A model generated the notes under the pieces. The model searched no databases. It saw only the letters and a program-made list of their open reading frames with translations, and had not been told where the DNA came from. A program made the translations under genes and the position numbers. From Acidobacteriota bacterium (GTDB taxonomy: Bacteria > Acidobacteriota > Terriglobia > Bryobacterales > Bryobacteraceae), in the NCBI GenBank assembly GCA_029776225.1, contig JAKOTR010000011.1, positions 124,001 to 188,000 on the forward strand: a stretch of 64,000 bases of DNA. Direction: 5' to 3'. Positions 18,034 through 25,858 of this stretch are shown here, in pieces. How positions within the stretch are numbered: position 1 is the stretch's first letter; every line of letters begins with the position of its first letter.

Positions 18034-18120
18034 GAAACCTCCAGATCTACAAACTGATTGATTCTAGCGACGTTCACGCTCGCACGCAACTGGCGTGTTT
18101 TCCGTTTTGCGCCAGGAGTT

Positions 18121-18126
18121 TACAAT
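18121..18126 (+). promoter_or_regulatory. -10-like box TACAAT, leaderless-type
   Basis: TACAAT ends six bases before the ATG at 18133, which places the expected transcription start on or next to the start codon. No Shine-Dalgarno sequence is seen between them. Confidence 0.5.
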
Positions 18127-18132
18127 CGAGCT

Positions 18133-19008
18133 ATGTGGCGGAGCGCTATCGTCTTCGCAGCGCTGGCCCCCGGTTGCCTATCAGCACAGCAGGACCCCGC
18201 TGACGGGATCCGGGCTATTCTCGCCCGGGTATCCGAGGAAGCCGAAGTCTTCCGCGCCCACGCCCCCAGTATGCTGGCCGAGGAGACCCTGGTGCAGCGA
18301 GCGCTGAAGATCCCGCGGCGTTTTCTGCCGCGCATCGGCCACCCAAAACCTGAGTATCGCACGCGCGAGATCATCTCCGAATACGGCTTTTCCAGTTTCC
18401 GGGAGTCCCCGAACGTCCTTCACGAGTTCAGGCAGGTGGTGATGGTGGACGGCAAGCCGGTTTCCAGCCGGGAGGAAGCGCGGCACACCCTGGCCCTCGG
18501 TATGCGCTCCGAAGACGACAGGGTGAAGAAGCGCATGCTGGAGCGCTTTGAAAAATATGGGCTTACCGGCGCGGCGACCGATTTCGGGCAGGTGCTGTTG
18601 TTGTTCGGGCGGCGGCAGTTGGACAACTACGATTTCCGGCTGGATGGCGAGAGCCGCATCGGCGCGGACGAGGCGATCATCCTGGCCTTCAAGCAGCGCG
18701 GCGGGCAGGGATCGGTGTTGATTTTCGAAGGGCGCAAGGCGATGCACCTGCCGCTGGAAGGCCGGCTCTGGGTGCGCCGCCCGGACTTCCGGCCGCTTCG
18801 CGTGGAGCTCATCAGTGTCCGCAAGGAAGGAGAAACCGAAATCCGCGACGAAGCGGGCGTGGATTACACCGTCAACGCTCAAGGCGTTCCCGCGCCGGCT
18901 TCGGTTGTTCATCGCCAGTTTGCCGGGTCCACCCTGGTAGTGGAAAACGTGTTCCGCTACTCGCCGTTTCGAGTCTTCTCGGTGGACGCCGAGATCAAGT
19001 TCCAATGA
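18133..19008 (+). CDS. exported protein of unknown function
   Basis: A 291-residue protein with an N-terminal signal peptide (MWRSAIVFAALAPGCLSAQQ, likely cut after LSA). The mature part alternates helices and beta strands (VLIFEGRKAMHLPLEGRLWV, VENVFRYSPFRVFSVD) and resembles the secreted or outer-membrane-associated hypothetical proteins common in Acidobacteria. It may bind lipids or sit at the outer membrane, but no family is recognised. The frame is open from 18058 but the ATG at 18133 is chosen because the signal peptide starts there and TACAAT lies six bases before it. Confidence 0.78.
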   Translation: MWRSAIVFAALAPGCLSAQQDPADGIRAILARVSEEAEVFRAHAPSMLAEETLVQRALKIPRRFLPRIGHPKPEYRTREIISEYGFSSFRESPNVLHEFRQVVMVDGKPVSSREEARHTLALGMRSEDDRVKKRMLERFEKYGLTGAATDFGQVLLLFGRRQLDNYDFRLDGESRIGADEAIILAFKQRGGQGSVLIFEGRKAMHLPLEGRLWVRRPDFRPLRVELISVRKEGETEIRDEAGVDYTVNAQGVPAPASVVHRQFAGSTLVVENVFRYSPFRVFSVDAEIKFQ

Positions 19009-19034
19009 TCATTTACGGCTGCGCCGTTGCCGGT

Positions 19035-19052
19035 TCACCGGGGGTTCGGTGA
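19035..19052 (+). terminator. terminator-like hairpin
   Basis: TCACCG (19035-19040) and CGGTGA (19047-19052) form a perfect 6-bp stem with a 6-base loop, 27 bases after the exported-protein gene. Only a short run of T (CTTTTG) follows, so it is a weak intrinsic terminator candidate. Confidence 0.35.
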
Positions 19053-19244
19053 GTTCTGCTTTTGTGCCGCAAGTTGCTGTAGCGTTTCGAGGAAAGCCGC
19101 TTCGTCCATGCCCGCGTACTGCGATATGCCCCTCATCGCACGCACTACGTCTTCATGAAAGAACGGCGCCACCTTGCCATCCACGAGCTCCCAGGCTTTC
19201 GAAACGCTGAAGAAATCGCCCTTGGGAGAGTATTGCAGAAACAA
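19035..19244 (-). CDS. possible small hypothetical protein
   Basis: A 69-residue frame starting from TTG. The composition looks protein-like (AWELVDGKVAPFFHEDVVRA, then EAAFLETLQQLAAQ), but there is no good ribosome binding site and an in-frame stop lies three codons upstream. It may be a genuine small gene or the C-terminal remnant of a broken one. Confidence 0.3.
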   Translation of the reverse strand: MFLQYSPKGDFFSVSKAWELVDGKVAPFFHEDVVRAMRGISQYAGMDEAAFLETLQQLAAQKQNSPNPR

Positions 19245-19531
19245 ACGTACCTATGGTGTGGCTGGATGACGTTTCGACGAGGAGCGACTTCGTACTGGCT
19301 GGCCGGGCAGGGGAGTCTGAGCAAGAAGAACCGGGAAAATATGCGATGCAAATCGCGGAAATTAGCTTCGTCATGCAGTCCTCCCGGAGCGCGATGTTCG
19401 CTCGCTTCTTGAGAACTACTGCTCATTTCACGAAAAGTCAACAGAATTCGGCACTTCGCGCCGCCGGCAGGAAAGGCGAGTCTCGGGCCTGCTGATCCGT
19501 GATATGTCTTTCCATAGGTGTTTACATTCCA
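19245..19531. other. stretch without a confident gene
   Basis: Together with the small frame before it, this part of a 523-base gap holds only short open frames on both strands, none with a recognisable domain or ribosome binding site. The base composition is lower in GC than in the neighbouring genes, consistent with a decayed gene. Confidence 0.4.
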
Positions 19532-20152
19532 ATGATCATCTACCTTCACGGCTTCGCCTCCGGACCGGGTTCCAAGAAAGCGCAGTTCCTTCACGAACGG
19601 TTCCGCAGCCATAGAATCGAACTGTTGGTTCCCGATCTCTCGGAGGGCGATTTTGAAAATCTCACGCTGACAAAGCAGCTTCGCGTAATCGAACGTCTGG
19701 CGGACGGCAGGCCGGTGTCGCTGATCGGCTCGAGCATGGGCGGGTACCTGGCGGCGCTGTATGCGGCGCGGCATCGCGAAGTGGAGCGGCTTCTGCTGCT
19801 CGCGCCGGCGTTTGGGCTTTCGCGCCGCTGGGCGGAGTGGCTTGGCGAGGACCAAATGAGCGCCTGGAAGCAGCTTGGGTACCATTCGTTTTTCCACTAC
19901 GGCGAGGGGCGCGAGCGCCGGCTCAGCTACGGCATCGTCGAGGATGCCGCGCACTACGAGGATTTTCCAGATGTGACTCAACCGGTACTCCTCTTCCACG
20001 GCAGGGCGGACACCGCGGTGCCGTGCGCGCTCTCGGAGGAGTTCGCCCGGTGGCGCCCCAATGTCCAACTCACGCTTCTCGAAGACGGTCACGAGCTTAC
20101 AGGGTCGCTTGAGACCATTTGGACGGCCGCCCGCGGCTTCTTCGGCCTGTGA
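19532..20152 (+). CDS. YqiA/YcfP-type alpha/beta hydrolase
   Basis: A 206-residue alpha/beta hydrolase of the UPF0227/YqiA group. It begins MIIYLHGFASGPGSKKAQF, which is the family signature; the nucleophile serine is in GSSMGGYLA near residue 69, the acid is probably in LFHGRADTAVP, and the histidine is in DGHELTGS. YqiA-type proteins are esterases of unclear physiological role. The ATG at 19532 is preferred over an in-frame codon at 19499 because the strand beta-1 begins there. Confidence 0.88.
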   Translation: MIIYLHGFASGPGSKKAQFLHERFRSHRIELLVPDLSEGDFENLTLTKQLRVIERLADGRPVSLIGSSMGGYLAALYAARHREVERLLLLAPAFGLSRRWAEWLGEDQMSAWKQLGYHSFFHYGEGRERRLSYGIVEDAAHYEDFPDVTQPVLLFHGRADTAVPCALSEEFARWRPNVQLTLLEDGHELTGSLETIWTAARGFFGL

Positions 20153-20184
20153 GCGCGTGGTATAACCATTCGGGGCAAACGATT

Positions 20185-21378
20185 ATGCAGAAGAGACGCA
20201 ATTTCCTGAAGGCCGCGGCGGGCGGTGTCCTCATCCTCAAGCCGCAGACCGTGTTTGGCAGCCAGGCGAACTCGGCCGTGGAGGTCGGCATAGTGGGATG
20301 CGGCGGCCGTGGAAACTGGATCGGGAAATTTTTCCCGGAGTTCACCGGGGCGCGTGTCGTGGCGCTAGCCGAGGTGATCCGCGAGCGCCTGGATAGCACA
20401 CGCGAAGCCTTCCAGGTGGCTCCGGAGCGCGCCTATTACGGTCCCGAAGCTTACCGCGAGCTGGCGGAATCGAAGCTCGACGCCGTAATCATCGAGACGC
20501 CGCCGTACTTCCATCCCGAGCAGGTGCGCGCCGCCGTGGATGCCGGAAAGCACGTCTTTTTGGCCAAGCCCGCGGCGGTGGATGTCCCCGGCTGCAAGAG
20601 TATTCTCGAGAGCGGCAAGAAAGCAGCCGCGAAAAATCTCAGTTTCCTGATCGATTTTCAGACGCGTGCGCAGCCGGTGTTCCAGGAGGCCGCGCGGCGT
20701 GTGCATCGCGGGGACATCGGCAAGCCCGTCTTCGCGCAGGTGTTTTACTACGCAGGCCGTCCGTCGAAAGACAAATCTAAGCCAGGCATGGATCCCGGGC
20801 AGGCGCGCGTGATGAATTTCTACATGGACCGCGTGCTCGGAGGCGACATCATCGTCGAGCAAAACATCCACGTCATCGATGTGGCGAACTGGTTCCTGCA
20901 AGGCCATCCGCTGCGGGCGTTCGGAACGGGCGGGCGCACCGACTGGCGGGGCACCGGCTATGACGCCGGAGACGCGTGGGACCACTTCCTGGTGACCTTC
21001 TGGTATCCCAACGACGTGCACGCGGATTTCAGCTCGAACCAGCTTACCAACAGCTTTTCGGACCTCTGCGTGCGCGTGTTCGGTATCCGGGGCGCGGTGG
21101 ATTCGCACTACGGCGGGTTGGTGCGCATCACCGGCGAGAACGCATGGCTTGGAGCGGAGAAGGACGACACCTTCCGCCAGGGCGCCGTGAACAACGTCAA
21201 GGCGTTCGTCGAAAGCATACGCACGGGCAAGCCGCTCAACAACGTAGAGCAGGGAGTGGAAAGCAACCTGACCGCCATCCTCGGCCGCATGGCCGCCTAC
21301 CAGAACCGCGTGGTGACCTGGGACGAGATGATGAACTCGACCGAGCGCTACGAAGCCAACCTCAAGCTGCGCTGGTAA
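20185..21378 (+). CDS. Tat-exported Gfo/Idh/MocA family oxidoreductase
   Basis: A 397-residue oxidoreductase with a Tat-like signal (KRRNFLKAAAGG). The Rossmann motif is seen in VGIVGCGGRGNWIG (residues about 36-49) and the family AKP motif in HVFLAKPAAVD near residue 128, followed by the GFO/IDH C-terminal domain. Such exported members act on sugars or glycans in the periplasm; the substrate is unknown. The start at 20185 is chosen because the signal peptide begins there. A TATAAC box lies about 20 bases upstream. Confidence 0.88.
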   Translation: MQKRRNFLKAAAGGVLILKPQTVFGSQANSAVEVGIVGCGGRGNWIGKFFPEFTGARVVALAEVIRERLDSTREAFQVAPERAYYGPEAYRELAESKLDAVIIETPPYFHPEQVRAAVDAGKHVFLAKPAAVDVPGCKSILESGKKAAAKNLSFLIDFQTRAQPVFQEAARRVHRGDIGKPVFAQVFYYAGRPSKDKSKPGMDPGQARVMNFYMDRVLGGDIIVEQNIHVIDVANWFLQGHPLRAFGTGGRTDWRGTGYDAGDAWDHFLVTFWYPNDVHADFSSNQLTNSFSDLCVRVFGIRGAVDSHYGGLVRITGENAWLGAEKDDTFRQGAVNNVKAFVESIRTGKPLNNVEQGVESNLTAILGRMAAYQNRVVTWDEMMNSTERYEANLKLRW

Positions 21379-21455
21379 GCGGCGGGCGTGACCGCCGCCT
21401 CTCAATGCGCGACGCTCGTGGCGCCGCGCCCACGCCAGACTGGTTGCTCCCTTTT

Positions 21456-21461
21456 TATACT
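21456..21461 (+). promoter_or_regulatory. -10-like box TATACT, leaderless-type
   Basis: TATACT ends six bases before the GTG at 21468. This supports the GTG as the glpD start and a leaderless or very short-leader transcript. Confidence 0.45.
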
Positions 21462-21467
21462 GGGGGC

Positions 21468-22916
21468 GTGACGGAGGACGCGCGGGAACGGCAGCTGGAG
21501 CGGCTGCGCCGGGAGCGGCTGGACGTGCTGATCCTGGGCGGGGGAATTAACGGCGCCGGGATTGCCCGCGACCTCGCTTTGCGCGCCAGGGAGACGGGCA
21601 CGCCGCTCAGTATCGGACTTGTCGAGCAGGCTCATTTCGCCTCCGGCGCCAGCAGCCGCAACTCGCAATTGATTCACGGCGGCCTGCGTTACCTGAAAAA
21701 CCTCGAATTCCGGCTGGTGCGCGAGGCATTGCGGGAGCGCGCGCTTCTGCTGCGCCTGGCGCCAGATTACGTCCGGCCCCTCCGCTTTTTCATGCCAATT
21801 TCCGGTTGGTTCGAGCGCCATTACTACCATGCGGGGCTCGCACTCTACGACCTGCTTGCGGGAAAGGCACGGATTGAACGCCACCGCATGCTGTCCCGGG
21901 AGGAAGCCGCGCAACTCGAACCGGAACTTTCCGGCGGGCGTCTGCGCGGCGCCGCGTTGTTTTTCGATGCCCGGGTGAACTCGGCGCGCTTCACGCTCGC
22001 CAACATCTCTGACGCCATCGACAACGGCGCGGCGGCGGTTAACTACGTGCGCGCGGAGGCCTGGGAGCGCGACGCTGAAGGCTGGCGCGTCCACCTGCGC
22101 GATACGCTCTCGGGCGAGGTGTTCGAGACGCGCGCGCGCAAACTGGTGGACACAACCGGCCCCTGGAGCCGCGCCGGCGGGCTGCGTCTCGTGCGCGGGT
22201 CGCACCTCGTCTTTCCGCGCCTGAATCGGAGCGACAACGCCATTGCCTGGTTCGAAGAATCGGGCCGGATCATCTTTGTCATCCCTTGGGGCGAGGACAA
22301 TCAACTGAGCCTGGTGGGGACTACGGATGTCGACCACAAGGAGAGTCCGGACCACGTCCGCATCTCACGCGAGGAGACGGCTTACCTGTTGGGAATCGTC
22401 AAGGAACTTTTCCCCGGGGCGCAGGCCCGTCCGCTGGCTGCCTTCAGCGCGCTCCGCCCGCTGCTGCGCGACGAGGCGGCGTCGCCCACGCGCACCAGCC
22501 GCGAGCACCGCATCTGGAACGACGCCGCCGGTGTGCTGCACGTCGCCGGCGGCAAGTATACGACCTACCGGCTGATGAGCGAAGAGGCCGCGGACCTCGC
22601 CGCGCGCGAGATCGCCCCGGCCCTAGCCGGCGTCCACCCGACGTCGCGCACTCCGTTCCGCGCGGCGTGCCTTCCGCAGTCTCCCTCCGAGCGCATCGCA
22701 TTTGCCGTGCGGCATGAGATGGCTCGCCGCCTTTCCGATCTGATGTTTGTCTCGACTTATTGGGGTTACGAGCAGCCGTGGGACCGCGAGCGCCTGGAGC
22801 CATACGCCCGCGAAATGGGCGCCATCCTTGGCTGGGACCGCGAGCGTATGGAACAGGAAATCGAAGCGGTGCTCTCGCTGCGGGCGGTCCCCGATCTTAC
22901 ACCACTTCCTCTTTGA
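21468..22916 (+). CDS. glpD: glycerol-3-phosphate dehydrogenase (FAD)
   Basis: About 482 residues. The FAD-binding GGGINGAGIARDLAL motif lies near the N-terminus, with SRNSQLIHGGLRYL (family signature) and VAGGKYTTYRLMSEEAA at the C-terminal end of the FAD domain. It oxidises glycerol 3-phosphate to dihydroxyacetone phosphate at the inner membrane and feeds quinones. The GTG at 21468 is chosen over an ATG at 21405 because of the TATACT six bases upstream. It is at the short end for the family. Its 3' end overlaps the convergent Gfo/Idh gene by 20 bases. Confidence 0.92.
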   Translation: MTEDARERQLERLRRERLDVLILGGGINGAGIARDLALRARETGTPLSIGLVEQAHFASGASSRNSQLIHGGLRYLKNLEFRLVREALRERALLLRLAPDYVRPLRFFMPISGWFERHYYHAGLALYDLLAGKARIERHRMLSREEAAQLEPELSGGRLRGAALFFDARVNSARFTLANISDAIDNGAAAVNYVRAEAWERDAEGWRVHLRDTLSGEVFETRARKLVDTTGPWSRAGGLRLVRGSHLVFPRLNRSDNAIAWFEESGRIIFVIPWGEDNQLSLVGTTDVDHKESPDHVRISREETAYLLGIVKELFPGAQARPLAAFSALRPLLRDEAASPTRTSREHRIWNDAAGVLHVAGGKYTTYRLMSEEAADLAAREIAPALAGVHPTSRTPFRAACLPQSPSERIAFAVRHEMARRLSDLMFVSTYWGYEQPWDRERLEPYAREMGAILGWDRERMEQEIEAVLSLRAVPDLTPLPL

Positions 22917-24189
22917 CCGGGTCCCAGCGGACTTTGCGCTCCTGGCGGTATGCCTCGACCGACATGACGACCGCGGCCATCTCCTCGAAGGCGCGGTCCA
23001 CGCCGCACCGCGGTGTCTCCCTGGAGCGGGCGCAGGCAACGAAGTTCTCCATGTGGTTGTCCACTTCGACCTCGCCCCGCTTCATGGTGTATTCCGGCGG
23101 AACGGTCGCGTTCTCGGGCGGCAAACCGGCCCGAGTGGCCTGCCAGCGTGCGGCGGCAGCCTTCTTTGCGTACTCGGGCTTCCACTCGGCCTCGAAGGTG
23201 CGGCAGAACGACGGCGAGACTTCCAGCGTCTTTTCGCGCCCGAGGAACTGTATGATTTCGCCGACGTGCCGGTTGTGGAACGTGCAGTTGAAGGTGACGG
23301 CCATCTCCTTCTTCGGGTAGTCGTACAGCACGTGCCACATGTCGGGCACTTCGCGGTCTTCCTTCCAGAAGTACTTGTTGCCCTGGGTGAGGGCGGTTTC
23401 CGGGATGCCGATTCCCGAAATCATGTTCACGGCGTCCCACAGATGGCTCAACAGGTCGCCCGCGATGCCGGTGCCGTATTCCCACCAGCAGCGCCAGCGG
23501 AAAAACCTCTCGGCGTCGAAGGGGCGCTTGGACGCGTTGGCGATGAAGCGCTCCCAATCGATGTTCTCCGGGGTGGCGTCCGCGGGCAGTTGGTTCAGAT
23601 CGTACCGGGTATAGAATTGCCACTCCGGCCAGGCATTCGTGCGGTCGATGTACATGCGGACGAGCGTCACCTTCCCGAGTTCACCGGCTTGGAAGATCTG
23701 CCGGGCCCGGTGGAACGTAGGCATGCTGTTGTAGTTGTGGCCAAGCTGCATCACCACCTTGTTGTCTTTCACGGCCTTGCGCATCTGCTTGGCCTCCTGC
23801 AAGGTGCGGCACCAGGCCTTCTCAACGTAAATATCCTTTTTGGCTTCAGCGGCCCGCACCACCATCGGCGCGTGCCAGAAGTCCGGTGTGGCGATCAGGA
23901 CGAGGTCGACGTCCTTATCCGTCACCGCGCTTTCCCAATCGCGCACGATGCGAACCCGCTCGTTCTTGCAGCTTTCCTTTGCGCGCTTGACATTGCCCTG
24001 GTAGAGGTCGCAGATGATGCGGACCTCCGTATTGGGGCAGTCCTGAACCTCTTGCATGAGTTGGTAGCCCCGGGTGCCGAGGCCCACGCAGGCCACCCCG
24101 AGCCGGTCGTTAGCATTGCGCTGTGCGAGCAAGGCCGGAGCGCCCGCAACCGCCGCTGTCATGCTTTTCAAGAACTTGCGCCTTTCCAT
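22897..24189 (-). CDS. Tat-exported Gfo/Idh/MocA family oxidoreductase
   Basis: A 430-residue oxidoreductase with a twin-arginine signal (MERRKFLKSMTAAVAGAPA). The NAD(P)-binding motif is ACVGLGTRGYQL, and the family EK(P) motif appears as IYVEKAWCRTL with Trp-Cys instead of Pro, an unusual variant. The C-terminal part contains the dehydratase-like RWRCWWEYGTGIAGDLLSH motif known from bacterial exported members. Start at 24189 chosen because the Tat signal begins there and AGGATC lies upstream. Confidence 0.88.
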   Translation of the reverse strand: MERRKFLKSMTAAVAGAPALLAQRNANDRLGVACVGLGTRGYQLMQEVQDCPNTEVRIICDLYQGNVKRAKESCKNERVRIVRDWESAVTDKDVDLVLIATPDFWHAPMVVRAAEAKKDIYVEKAWCRTLQEAKQMRKAVKDNKVVMQLGHNYNSMPTFHRARQIFQAGELGKVTLVRMYIDRTNAWPEWQFYTRYDLNQLPADATPENIDWERFIANASKRPFDAERFFRWRCWWEYGTGIAGDLLSHLWDAVNMISGIGIPETALTQGNKYFWKEDREVPDMWHVLYDYPKKEMAVTFNCTFHNRHVGEIIQFLGREKTLEVSPSFCRTFEAEWKPEYAKKAAAARWQATRAGLPPENATVPPEYTMKRGEVEVDNHMENFVACARSRETPRCGVDRAFEEMAAVVMSVEAYRQERKVRWDPVKEEVV

Positions 24190-24202
24190 GTTCCAGATCC
24201 TA

Positions 24203-24227
24203 CCCAAAAAATATAGTACTTTTTGGG
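24203..24227. repeat. inverted repeat CCCAAAAA...TTTTTGGG
   Basis: Arms CCCAAAAA (24203-24210) and TTTTTGGG (24220-24227) are perfect inverted repeats around ATATAGTAC, fourteen bases upstream of the Gfo/Idh start. It contains TATATT on the minus strand, so it may combine a promoter with an operator. Confidence 0.5.
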
Positions 24228-24270
24228 CCTTTCCCAGAACGATTTTTTCCCGGCGTGCGTCTTACTAGGT

Positions 24271-24344
24271 AAGATGCCTGGTTCATCCAATCCTCGTTTG
24301 CAAAACCGCTTACGGGAGAAGATGCGTGGCTCATCCAATCCTCG
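24271..24344. repeat. 26-bp direct repeat pair, period 48
   Basis: AAGATGCCTGGTTCATCCAA plus TCCTCG at 24271-24296 is repeated with two changes at 24319-24344. The 22 bases between are not shared. No gene covers them with confidence. They could be binding sites or leftovers of a repeat element. Confidence 0.6.
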
Positions 24345-24570
24345 GCGGAACCGCGGCGTCCGCGTCCGGCATAGGGCCGACCGGCGTCCCTTCGTTCGGC
24401 CGGAGGATGATATCCACCGGCTGCTGAACACGCTGGCGGACCAGTTCGAACGCGGAGTTGCCCCTCCTGGTTCTGCCCACGGCGTCTTCGGGCCCGACGA
24501 CGACGTCTGCGAATAGCGGCCGGATTTCCAACGATTTCCCAAAACACACCCCAAGGCAATTTCGGTGCAT
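24331..24570 (-). CDS. possible small hypothetical protein
   Basis: A 79-residue frame from an ATG at 24570. The segment ADVVVGPEDAVGRT and VDIILRPNEGTPVGPMPDAD look protein-like and vaguely recall the C-terminus of LacI-type regulators, but no ribosome binding site or conserved domain is seen. It may be the tail of a decayed gene. It covers most of the 430-base gap between the Gfo/Idh gene and the alcohol dehydrogenase. Confidence 0.25.
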   Translation of the reverse strand: MHRNCLGVCFGKSLEIRPLFADVVVGPEDAVGRTRRGNSAFELVRQRVQQPVDIILRPNEGTPVGPMPDADAAVPPRIG

Positions 24571-24619
24571 CTCAGGGCGCCGTTCGCAGTATCGTGGATG
24601 GTAAGGGGGGATGCATTCC

Positions 24620-25843
24620 ATGAAAGCTGTCGTTTTCCGGGGGGTAGGCGATATCCGGCTCGAGGACGTCCGCGAGCCGAAAATCAAGGAACCGACCGAC
24701 GCCGTGGTCAGGCTGACCGCTTCGGCAATCTGCGGAACCGACCTGCACATGGTGCGCGGGACTATGGGCGAGATGAACCCCGGCACGATCCTGGGGCATG
24801 AGGGGGTCGGCATCGTCGAGGAACTCGGCTCGGAAGTGCGCGATTTCAAGATCGGCGACCGGGTTGTCATCCCGTCCACGATTGCGTGCGGATACTGCAA
24901 CTACTGCCGTGCGGGCTATTTCTCGCAATGCGACAACGCCAATCCGCACGGGCGGACGGTGGGCACGGCCTTTTTCGGCGGCCCTGCATCAACGGGCTCC
25001 TTCGACGGGTTGCAGGCGGAGAAGGCCCGCATCCCGTTCGCGAATGTGGGGATGATCAAGCTTCCCAAGGAAGTTACCGACGATCAGGCCATCATGCTTT
25101 CGGATATTTTCCCGACCGGCTACTTCGGGGCCAAGCTAGCGGAAATCAAGAAAGGCGACGTGGTGGCGGTCTTCGGATGCGGCCCGGTGGGTCAGTTCGC
25201 CATCGCAAGCGCGCAGATGCTGGGCGCCGCGCGAGTCCTGGCGGTGGACGCCATCCCGTCGCGCCTCGAAATGGCCCGGGAGCAGGGCGCGGAAATCATC
25301 AATTTCGAGGAAGAAGACCCTGTGGAGGCCATTCGCGCGCTCACGGGCGGGATTGGTCCGGACCGCGTGATCGACGCGGTCGGCGTGGACGCCAACCGCC
25401 CGCACCGCGGCCCGGCAGCCAGGGAGGCCGACCAGCGGGCGCAGGAGTGGGACAGGCTTAAGGAGCAAATAGCCCCGAAGGCCGCGCCCAAGGGCTCGAA
25501 CTGGCATCCGGGGGACGCGCCCGGCCAGGCGCTGGAATGGGGAATCAAGTCGATTGCGAAGGCCGGTACGCTGGCCATTATCGGCGTCTACCCGGATTCG
25601 ATGAACACGTTCCCGATCGGCGCCGCCATGGCGAAAAACCTGACGGTGCAGATGGGCAACTGCAACCACCGGAAATATATTCCGCCGCTGATCGAAATGG
25701 TTCGCACCGGCACAGTCGATCCCCTGAGAATCCTCACGAACCGCGAGGCGTTCACCTCGGCGATCGATGCGTACAAGGCGTTCGACGAGCGCCAGCCCGG
25801 CTGGGTCAAAGTGGAGCTGAAGCCGGCGCAGATGCACGCCTGA
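24620..25843 (+). CDS. zinc-dependent alcohol dehydrogenase, formaldehyde-dismutase/FdhA-like
   Basis: A 407-residue medium-chain dehydrogenase. The catalytic zinc ligands are Cys in SAICGTDLH (near residue 38) and His/Glu in ILGHEGVG (near 60); the structural zinc site is CGYCNYCRAGYFSQC. The cofactor motif is VAVFGCGPVGQFA. The insertion VDANRPHRGPAAREADQRAQ resembles glutathione-independent formaldehyde dehydrogenases. The exact alcohol is unknown. Start ATG at 24620, about ten bases after a run of six G; an ATG at 24611 would be too close to it. Confidence 0.9.
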   Translation: MKAVVFRGVGDIRLEDVREPKIKEPTDAVVRLTASAICGTDLHMVRGTMGEMNPGTILGHEGVGIVEELGSEVRDFKIGDRVVIPSTIACGYCNYCRAGYFSQCDNANPHGRTVGTAFFGGPASTGSFDGLQAEKARIPFANVGMIKLPKEVTDDQAIMLSDIFPTGYFGAKLAEIKKGDVVAVFGCGPVGQFAIASAQMLGAARVLAVDAIPSRLEMAREQGAEIINFEEEDPVEAIRALTGGIGPDRVIDAVGVDANRPHRGPAAREADQRAQEWDRLKEQIAPKAAPKGSNWHPGDAPGQALEWGIKSIAKAGTLAIIGVYPDSMNTFPIGAAMAKNLTVQMGNCNHRKYIPPLIEMVRTGTVDPLRILTNREAFTSAIDAYKAFDERQPGWVKVELKPAQMHA

Positions 25844-25858
25844 GCAGCGGCAAAGCGG

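Noticed and set aside
20976-21467. Extended N-terminus of GlpD (open frame from 20976)
   Set aside because: It lies inside the preceding Gfo/Idh gene in another frame, and the FAD-binding domain needs no such extension.
24331-24900. 189-residue minus frame across the start of the alcohol dehydrogenase
   Set aside because: Its first half is antisense to the dehydrogenase gene; only the last 79 codons could be a remnant and are listed with low confidence.
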